This document shows, piece after piece, positions 58,910-64,000 of a DNA stretch of 64,000 bases. How positions within the stretch are numbered: the stretch's first letter is position 1; each line of letters starts with the position of its first letter. The notes under the pieces were generated by a model that saw only the letters and a list, made by a program, of their open reading frames with translations, did no database searches and was not told the DNA's origin. The position numbers and the translations under genes are program-made. Where the stretch lies: positions 496,001 to 560,000 of the forward strand of contig NZ_VSDO01000005.1 of NCBI RefSeq assembly GCF_008084145.1, read 5' to 3'. The stretch comes from Paenibacillus faecis (GTDB lineage: Bacteria; Bacillota; Bacilli; Paenibacillales; Paenibacillaceae).

Positions 58910-59641
58910 ATGAAAGGTGTGATTTTGGCGGGAGGCACCGGTACACGTCTATACCCGCTAACCCGGCTGATCAATAAGCATCTGCTTCCGGTCGGGAATC
59001 ATCCCATGGTTAGTTACGGGATAGAACGGCTGCGCCAAGCCGGAATCACCGATATTCTCATGGTGATCGGAAAGCAGTCGGGTGGATTGTACACCCAATA
59101 TTTCGGGAGCGGGGAACATTTTGGAGTGAATTTGACTTACCGGGTTCAAGAGTCGGCGGGGGGCATCGCGGAAGCGCTGGAACTGGCCAAAGGATTCATT
59201 GCCCCGGACGAAAAATTCGTGGTGCTCCTGGGGGATAACCTGTTTCTGGACGACTTGACGCCCTACGTGGATAAATTTAAGCAGCAGCCGCCGGGCAGCG
59301 CCAGAGTGCTGCTTAAACCCGTGAAGGACCCCCGGCGGTACGGAGTTCCCGTTTTCGACCCGGATCGCCCGGATCTGATCTCTTATATTGAGGAAAAGCC
59401 CCAGAACCCAAAATCAAACTATTCGGTCACCGGCATTTACATGTATGACGGCGCGGTGTTCGGGTGGATTCAGGGCATCAACCGCTCCGCGCGCGGGGAA
59501 CTGGAAATTACGGATGTGAACAATCTGTACGCTCGTAACGGAAAGCTGGAATACGACGTACTGCAGCTGTGGTGGGGGGATGCCGGAACCTTCGAATCGC
59601 TGAAGGAAGCCGCCGAGCATATGAAAGGGGTACTGCCATAG
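58910..59641 (+). CDS. Sugar-1-phosphate nucleotidyltransferase (RmlA-like)
   Basis: 243 residues. The nucleotide-binding GVILAGGTGTRLYPLT is at residues 3-18, and GDNLF and VEEKP-like (IEEKPQNPKSN) motifs follow. It would activate a sugar 1-phosphate, typically glucose, to the dTDP or UDP form for the neighbouring transferases. It has the short RmlA length; rmlB, rmlC and rmlD are not in the window. AGGAGGGGAG precedes the start. Confidence 0.9.
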   Translation: MKGVILAGGTGTRLYPLTRLINKHLLPVGNHPMVSYGIERLRQAGITDILMVIGKQSGGLYTQYFGSGEHFGVNLTYRVQESAGGIAEALELAKGFIAPDEKFVVLLGDNLFLDDLTPYVDKFKQQPPGSARVLLKPVKDPRRYGVPVFDPDRPDLISYIEEKPQNPKSNYSVTGIYMYDGAVFGWIQGINRSARGELEITDVNNLYARNGKLEYDVLQLWWGDAGTFESLKEAAEHMKGVLP

Positions 59642-59658
59642 ACCAAGGAAGGGAGAAA

Positions 59659-60861
59659 ATGCGAATGCGAGCCAGACGCCGGAAGAGACCGTTGTCCAGG
59701 TTCGGCCTTAGGTTCCCGAAACGAAGAAAATTGCGGTTGACCCCAGCACGACGCAAAAAACGCTTCGCCGCCAGTCGCAGACCCGGACCGACCCGAAACG
59801 GAACGCTCCGGGTCGGCTCACCGCAAGATAGCGGGGTCTTGACCCGGAGGGGGGAGCAGGGGATCCCGGGGAGCCATGGCGGGACGATAGCCGTAAACCG
59901 CGAGAGAGAAGCGGGTGTTGCAGCGCCGCCACCGTCAGCGGATTCGCCGCCTGCTTCGCATGGCGGTATTTCCGCCGGGCTCCCGCCGGGCATGGCTCCG
60001 CTGCCGGCCAAGAAGCAGAGCCTGGAGGCGGCCCGGGCGGAAGCCTATGACGAGGGATACCGTTCGGGTCTGTTTGACGGCGGCGAAGCCCGGGTGGGCC
60101 TTCAGCTTCCCCGCTATATGATCCTTCCCGAGCTGGGATTGGATGACGTGATCCGTGCGGGTCTTGAGGCGCTGTCTTCGTTTTTGATGCGGCTCAAAAC
60201 GCCCTCCGAGGTGTATAAGGCCTTTGAGCGGACTTTGCACGAACGAGAACCGCTCTCCCTCATTCGCCTGGGCGACGGGGAACTGCTCACTTTGGCGCAT
60301 GATACCGTCCTTCCGACCGAACAGGTCAAGCGGTACGGCACGTTTCTTCCTTATGCCGGCGTTGATTTGCCGGACCGGGCGGCCCGGGAGGCGCTGGCCG
60401 GGGCGCTGCGGCAAGCGGATCTGGTCGGCGTGCCGGAATCGAGGCACCCTTTCTTCCAAGGTCTGCTGTTTCCGGTTCTCCGGTACTACGGCCTGGACTA
60501 TCGGGCGCTGAAGATGACATCCTCAACGATCAATTATGCGCTCAATGAGGAAGGCTGGCTCCGCAAGCTGATTGCCGGGCGCCGCCTGCTCCTTGTCGGC
60601 AATGCCGCGCCGGCCCTGGCCGAACGGCTGGCGGCCGAAGGCTGTCGGATTTGCGGCGTGATCGCTCCCGTCAACGGGATCCATGACGCGGACCGGATCG
60701 TAAAACAGGCGGCGGGAATCGAATTTGATCTCGCTCTCGTGGCCGCCGGCATCGCGGCCGTGACAATTTGCGCCGGCATCGCCGCCGAATCGGGAAAGGC
60801 CGCGCTGGATTTCGGCCACATGGCCGACAAACTCGTGAGCGGGGAGGTCCCGTTGATATGA
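59659..60861 (+). CDS. GT-D-fold glycosyltransferase with basic and GYxxG N-terminal modules
   Basis: 400 residues. Residues 1-45 are extremely basic (MRMRARRRKRPLSRFG, KRRKLRLTPARRKKRF). Residues 50-120 are a disordered Gly/Pro/Ala-rich linker. Residues about 129-143 carry AYDEGYRSGLFDGGEA. The catalytic domain (about 150-400) shows the GT-D motif SLIRLGDGELLTLA with D206-G207-E208, and a Rossmann-like second half (LLLVGNAAPALAERLA). AAGGAAGGGAG precedes the start; the frame is open upstream into the previous gene without support. The modular N-terminus resembles the stand-alone protein at 63265. Confidence 0.88.
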   Translation: MRMRARRRKRPLSRFGLRFPKRRKLRLTPARRKKRFAASRRPGPTRNGTLRVGSPQDSGVLTRRGEQGIPGSHGGTIAVNREREAGVAAPPPSADSPPASHGGISAGLPPGMAPLPAKKQSLEAARAEAYDEGYRSGLFDGGEARVGLQLPRYMILPELGLDDVIRAGLEALSSFLMRLKTPSEVYKAFERTLHEREPLSLIRLGDGELLTLAHDTVLPTEQVKRYGTFLPYAGVDLPDRAAREALAGALRQADLVGVPESRHPFFQGLLFPVLRYYGLDYRALKMTSSTINYALNEEGWLRKLIAGRRLLLVGNAAPALAERLAAEGCRICGVIAPVNGIHDADRIVKQAAGIEFDLALVAAGIAAVTICAGIAAESGKAALDFGHMADKLVSGEVPLI

Positions 60862-60882
60862 TAATGGGAGGTGGAGAGCCGG

Positions 60883-62178
60883 ATGCCGAATCGACAGGCC
60901 GATTTTCATAGAGGATATGAAGCGGGGTATGCCCAAGGAGTTTCGGCGGGAAGGCAAAGCTTCGGCAGGCGTTTTGACGGCGTCAGCATCATTATTCCTA
61001 CGTATAACAAGAAGGAAATGCTGCTGGAGTGCCTGGACAGTATCGAGGCCTTTACCGATTATCCCTACGAGCTGATCGTCGTCGATAACGGGTCGCAGGA
61101 CGGTACGGCGGAGGAACTGCGGAGGCGGCGAGGCCCGCTTCGTCTGGCCGTCAACGAGACCAACCTGGGTTTTGCCCGGGCGGTCAATACCGGCCTGATG
61201 ATGGCCAAGGGGCGTTATCTGGTCCTGCTGAATAACGACGTGCTGGTTACGGAGCGGTGGATCGTCCAACTGCTAAAATGCTTGAGCGAATGTCCGGATG
61301 CCGCCGCCGTCGGGCCGGTTACCAATTACATCAGCGGCGAACAGCAGATCGAGACGCCCTACGGCGATATCCCGGGGATGCGCGCCTTCGCGGCCGCCTA
61401 TAACCGGAGCGACCCGGGAAAGTGGCGGGATACGGACCGGCTGGTCGGATTTTGTCTGCTCTTTCCGCGGAGTACTTTTGAACAAATCGGCTTTTTTGAC
61501 GAGGGTTATGAAGTCGGTAATTACGAGGATGATGACTGGATTCTCCGATTGCGGCTTCAAGGGAAAAAAATGAAAATCGCCGGGGATACCTTCGTCCATC
61601 ACTATGGAAGCGTGACGATGAAGGAACTGGGCGAACGGAAGGTTTCCGAGGTAAACGGGAAAAACGGCGGTTATTTTAATGAGAAGTGGGGCTCCGTCTA
61701 CGCCTATTTGCAAACCCGGGAAGAGCGGTTGCGGACCGCCGGCAGAGTTTTGGACATGTCCGACTTTTATCCGCCGTTGTGCTGGGTCCGGAGCGCTTCG
61801 GGACGAATTTACTGGCTTGAAGGCGGCATCCGCAGACTTCTGGCCCCGCACTTGACAACGGAGGAGATCCGAAATCGGGCGGTACGGTTGTCCGTCGTCG
61901 ATCTGATGCAGATTTCCCCCGGTCCAGAGGTTTCCGATCCGGAGGAACTGTCTGGTTTGCAGCGGAGACAGAGAGAACAGTTGACGGTTCTTCAGGATGC
62001 GGAAGGACGCCTCTATTTAATCGACCGGGGCGTGCGGAGGGGAATTTTGGCGTCCTACACCTGCCGGATCTGGGGGCTGCCGACGCCGTCTCCGTCTTCA
62101 TCGGTCGCCGGATTGTCCGATATGCCCGAAGGAGATCCTATTTTGCCGCCCGTCATTCTGGCTTCGGATGTGCTATAA
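60883..62178 (+). CDS. GT2-family glycosyltransferase with GYxxG head and C-terminal surface repeats
   Basis: 431 residues. The head FHRGYEAGYAQGVSAGRQ (about residues 7-24) is a run of aromatic-x-x-Gly tetrapeptides. The GT-A domain follows: VSIIIPTYNKKEMLLECLDS, IVVDNGSQDGTA, LVLLNNDVLVTERW and NYEDDDWILRLRLQGKK. Residues about 300-431 form two repeats of a type seen in bacterial surface proteins: SGRIYWLEGGIRRLLAP and EGRLYLIDRGVRRGILA, each followed by a L-S-x-x-x-L/M stretch and a Gly/Pro end. GGGAGGTGGAG precedes the ATG. Confidence 0.88.
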   Translation: MPNRQADFHRGYEAGYAQGVSAGRQSFGRRFDGVSIIIPTYNKKEMLLECLDSIEAFTDYPYELIVVDNGSQDGTAEELRRRRGPLRLAVNETNLGFARAVNTGLMMAKGRYLVLLNNDVLVTERWIVQLLKCLSECPDAAAVGPVTNYISGEQQIETPYGDIPGMRAFAAAYNRSDPGKWRDTDRLVGFCLLFPRSTFEQIGFFDEGYEVGNYEDDDWILRLRLQGKKMKIAGDTFVHHYGSVTMKELGERKVSEVNGKNGGYFNEKWGSVYAYLQTREERLRTAGRVLDMSDFYPPLCWVRSASGRIYWLEGGIRRLLAPHLTTEEIRNRAVRLSVVDLMQISPGPEVSDPEELSGLQRRQREQLTVLQDAEGRLYLIDRGVRRGILASYTCRIWGLPTPSPSSSVAGLSDMPEGDPILPPVILASDVL

Positions 62179-62295
62179 ACCGGAGTCGCCAAGGAACGGC
62201 TCCGGTCACTCCGGCATATGCTAGAACAGGATCGTACCGGCGGAAGCGCCGTGGCTCCTGCGGGGCAATCCAAGCTCTTAGTTGGAGGAATCAGG

Positions 62296-62583
62296 ATGGA
62301 GCAAAAAATATCGGAGATCATCGTTCATATGTCAAATTCCCACCAGCAAATGGCGCGAATCATCGATGCCGAACGGGAAGTCGCCGTCCGCATGGCTCAG
62401 ATTGTGCATGCCATTCCTGATGGGGAATCGGTTTTCGAAGGAACGCCGGGGTTGCTGGAGAATACAGGTCGCGTAAACAAGAGCGTGATCTCCTATTTAA
62501 ATGCCATAGCCGATCTTCAGGAGGCGATGGCCGAGAATCTCGGCCTGGTGCTGAAGGAGACCCGGGGGCAGGAGGAAGAGTAG
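62296..62583 (+). CDS. Small helical protein 1 of a paralogous triad
   Basis: 95 residues, all-helical and acidic at the C-terminus (GQEEE). Two amphipathic helices contain SEIIVHMSNSHQQMARIID and YLNAIADLQEAMAENLGLVL. The same two-part pattern recurs in the next two genes. No known domain was recognised and no signal peptide is present. GGAGGA precedes the ATG at 62296, which is chosen over an upstream in-frame codon at 62218. It lies in the same run as the glycosyltransferases, so it may be a structural or adaptor protein. Confidence 0.75.
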   Translation: MEQKISEIIVHMSNSHQQMARIIDAEREVAVRMAQIVHAIPDGESVFEGTPGLLENTGRVNKSVISYLNAIADLQEAMAENLGLVLKETRGQEEE

Positions 62584-62607
62584 GATGAGGATAGCGGGGA
62601 TGATGGG

Positions 62608-62958
62608 ATGAGCAGAGAACAGGCGTATTTGCAAATACTGGATGCCGCCTCCAAAATCCAGTGGAACGTCGCGATGATATTGGAAGCGAAGGCGGTGGAG
62701 GCCGAAAAAGTTCGCAACTGGATCGTGAATCATGTGCACGCCCACAGCTTCGAATCGCACGAGAAGCAGTTGTCCGATCCGCTCGATGTCCATGAGCAGC
62801 TCGTGGAGGTGATCGAGGGGCTTACCAAGCTGCAGAACGGATTGTGCAGCAACTTAAAGACGGTGCTTCCTCCTGAAGAAGAGGAATCCGGGGGGGACGA
62901 CGGCGGTTTTGGCGGCCTATTCAGCGGCAGCTTTGACCTGGAGGATTCGGACAAATGA
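62608..62958 (+). CDS. Small helical protein 2 of a paralogous triad
   Basis: 116 residues. Helix 1 LQILDAASKIQWNVAMILEA and helix 2 LVEVIEGLTKLQNGLCSNLK correspond to those of proteins 1 and 3. An acidic, glycine-rich tail (EEEESGGDDGGFGGLFSG) follows. Its start lies 25 bp after protein 1, and its stop overlaps protein 3 by ATGA. Function unknown. Confidence 0.75.
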   Translation: MSREQAYLQILDAASKIQWNVAMILEAKAVEAEKVRNWIVNHVHAHSFESHEKQLSDPLDVHEQLVEVIEGLTKLQNGLCSNLKTVLPPEEEESGGDDGGFGGLFSGSFDLEDSDK

Positions 62959-63263
62959 CCTGGAACCTTCAGGAAGAGGAAGCGGTAAAACTCAAATTGA
63001 TCGAGTCGATTGCGAGAAGCCAGATGGCGATGGCCCGCATTCTGGACAGCTTGGCGGACGTCTCCGTCCATTCCGGGGAGACGGCCCGCCATTTGGCCGC
63101 CAATATCACTATTCTGGCGAAATACCAAGACGCGATGGCGCGAACGGTATGCGGCATCCGCGTACATCGCGTACACTACGGAACTCCTTCGTCGCCATGG
63201 ATTATGAACTTGTGCTACCCAGCAGCATCCGCTACCCGAGGAGTACAGGAGGATCAGGGATAA
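62955..63263 (+). CDS. Small helical protein 3 of a paralogous triad
   Basis: 102 residues. Helix 1 LIESIARSQMAMARILDSL and helix 2 NITILAKYQDAMARTV match the pattern of proteins 1 and 2. After about residue 68 the tail (RVHRVHYGTPSSPW onward) looks unlike the others and lacks the acidic end, so a frameshift or recent change of the 3' end is possible. The start overlaps the previous stop by 4 bp, which supports expression. Function unknown. Confidence 0.68.
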   Translation: MTWNLQEEEAVKLKLIESIARSQMAMARILDSLADVSVHSGETARHLAANITILAKYQDAMARTVCGIRVHRVHYGTPSSPWIMNLCYPAASATRGVQEDQG

Positions 63264-63264
63264 G

Positions 63265-63675
63265 ATGACAACGATGACGAAATTGCGGCGGAGACGCCGG
63301 GCTAAAACGAGAAAACCGGTAAAGTCGCGGATACCCAAGCGCAAGCGAATTGTTCGGCGCAGCCGCAGGCTGCTTGGCCTGAAGCGGGGGCGTAAAAGAC
63401 AGCTTCGCCCTAAGCGGCGCCTGCATTTGGTCCCAGCTTCCGGCCCCGCCCTGCTTCCGCCTGTTCCGGAACAGCCTTTGCCTCAAAATGTACCCGCGGT
63501 TCCGGAGGCGGCCCCGCCAACGGCCGCTCCGGAATCGGCTCCGCCAGCCGCCGCTCCGGAAGATCCGGCCGCCTATGAACAGTCCTATAACGAAGCGTAC
63601 CAGGAAGGATTTAATTCCGGTTTTGCCAAAGGTTACGAGGACGGGCATACGATGGCTTATACCGAGCGGGTCTAA
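63265..63675 (+). CDS. Basic, Pro/Ala-rich protein ending in a GYxxG repeat
   Basis: 136 residues in three parts. Residues 1-55 are almost pure Arg/Lys (LRRRRRAKTRKPVKSR, KRKRIVRRSRRL). Residues 56-105 are a Pro/Ala/Glu linker (PPTAAPESAPPAAAPE). Residues 106-131 hold a tandem of tetrapeptides (SYNE AYQE GFNS GFAK GYED). It has the same modular order as the N-terminus of the GT-D enzyme at 59659 but with no catalytic domain. AGGAGG precedes the ATG, and a terminator follows. Function unknown; adaptor or scaffold is the best guess. Confidence 0.8.
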   Translation: MTTMTKLRRRRRAKTRKPVKSRIPKRKRIVRRSRRLLGLKRGRKRQLRPKRRLHLVPASGPALLPPVPEQPLPQNVPAVPEAAPPTAAPESAPPAAAPEDPAAYEQSYNEAYQEGFNSGFAKGYEDGHTMAYTERV

Positions 63676-63704
63676 TCAGGTCACGGCTGCCCGGCTTCAT
63701 GGGG

Positions 63705-63753
63705 GAGAACCCTCTATTCCGATCATCATTCGGGATAGGGGGTTCTTTTTTTA
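63705..63753 (+). terminator. Terminator closing the glycosyltransferase run
   Basis: AGAACCCTCTATTCCGA pairs with TCGGGATAGGGGGTTCT (minor mismatches), followed by an eight-T run. Confidence 0.92.
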
Positions 63754-63873
63754 TTGGCATTCAAGGGGCATTCAAGGCATTCGCCAATTTCTCAGGCTAC
63801 CGGGTAGTCGTCCATGATGCACGTGTCCTTGGAGCATATATTTATAGGGACCCAGGAAATCCAAAAAGATAGG

Positions 63874-64000
63874 ATGAATGCCTTGAACAACGTGATGGAT
63901 GCGAGAACCGGAGACGAATACCGGGCCGGGTATACCGAAGGCTACCGTTACGGGGGATGCAGGGCGGTTCTCGCCCGCGTTCCGCAATTTTCCGCACCCA
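63874..64000 (+). CDS. Start of another GYxxG-headed protein (cut by window end)
   Basis: The frame from ATG 63874 runs open to the window edge. It begins MNALNNVMDARTGDEYRAG, then YTEGYRYGGCRAVLARVPQF. The EYRA GYTE GYRY GG segment is the same tetrapeptide repeat seen in the GT-D, GT2 and basic proteins upstream. It probably begins a further glycosyltransferase. An AGGAAAT-type site is present but imperfectly spaced. Confidence 0.6.
   Translation, partial: MNALNNVMDARTGDEYRAGYTEGYRYGGCRAVLARVPQFSAP

Overview
The window is a stretch of bacterial chromosome, most likely from a spore-forming Paenibacillus-like member of the Bacillales. The evidence is a GC-rich Firmicute gene style (strong AGGAGG ribosome binding sites, several TTG and GTG starts), the three-subunit sdhCAB operon with a divergent LysR gene, EcsAB, a YjcZ-family small protein, a YheC/YheD spore-coat ATP-grasp protein, an S-layer-homology protein and a TPP-riboswitch-controlled ykoEDC transporter. 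No rRNA, tRNA or CRISPR array was seen.

Layout. 1-1608: end of a KtrA-type potassium regulator and a CPA1 cation/proton antiporter. 2226-6674: LysR regulator divergent from sdhCAB. 6675-8880: an AT-rich island with a small secreted protein behind a repressor-type promoter, and a decayed IS3/IS150-type transposase; a LacI regulator follows. 10133-11714: an intact single-gene IS66-family element inserted in an interspersed repeat. 11860-16075: a GNAT gene, an ArsP/YraQ-type permease and the selD-mnmH selenium operon. 16162-20932: exported SLH protein and an MFS exporter divergent from a TipA-like MerR regulator, with two facing 19-bp-spacer promoters. 20933-22183: dense tandem repeats. 22165-27909: MazG-like protein and an alkylation-repair neighbourhood (alkA, adaB, adaA and an alkyltransferase-like protein) around nagZ. 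27972-34685: acetyltransferases, a DUF1361 membrane protein, a K+ channel, a PHP phosphatase with a LysR gene, cheX and an SDR. 34686-35640: more repeats. 35641-41330: exported propeller/BIG2 protein, a DEAD-box helicase, ecsAB and a 42-residue YjcZ-like gene. 41434-45953: aminotransferase, split-barrel flavoprotein, MocR regulator and AraC regulator. 46292-47425: two repeat arrays. 47631-52909: lipoprotein, psd, TPP riboswitch and ykoEDC.

53566-64000 is the most distinctive part. A YheC/D protein and a GT4 glycosyltransferase are followed by a compact ten-gene, same-strand run: three GT2-type enzymes, a sugar nucleotidyltransferase, a GT-D enzyme, another GT2, three small mutually similar helical proteins and a basic low-complexity protein; a further gene starts at the window edge. 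Several products that differ in their main domain share a tetrapeptide repeat of the type small-aromatic-x-x (GYxxGYxxG) and arginine/lysine-rich N-terminal tails. I infer a spore- or cell-surface glycan assembly system whose members share a docking or oligomerisation module; this is the best candidate for an undescribed system here.

The second theme is repeats. Intergenic regions hold an 83-bp long-hairpin element (four copies), a roughly 215-bp phased repeat (three copies, one split by the IS66 element with an 8-bp target duplication), 317-bp and 256-bp triplications, and minisatellites of 9, 36, 37, 44 and 46 bp. Three of the minisatellites begin inside the last codons of a gene and run across its stop codon.
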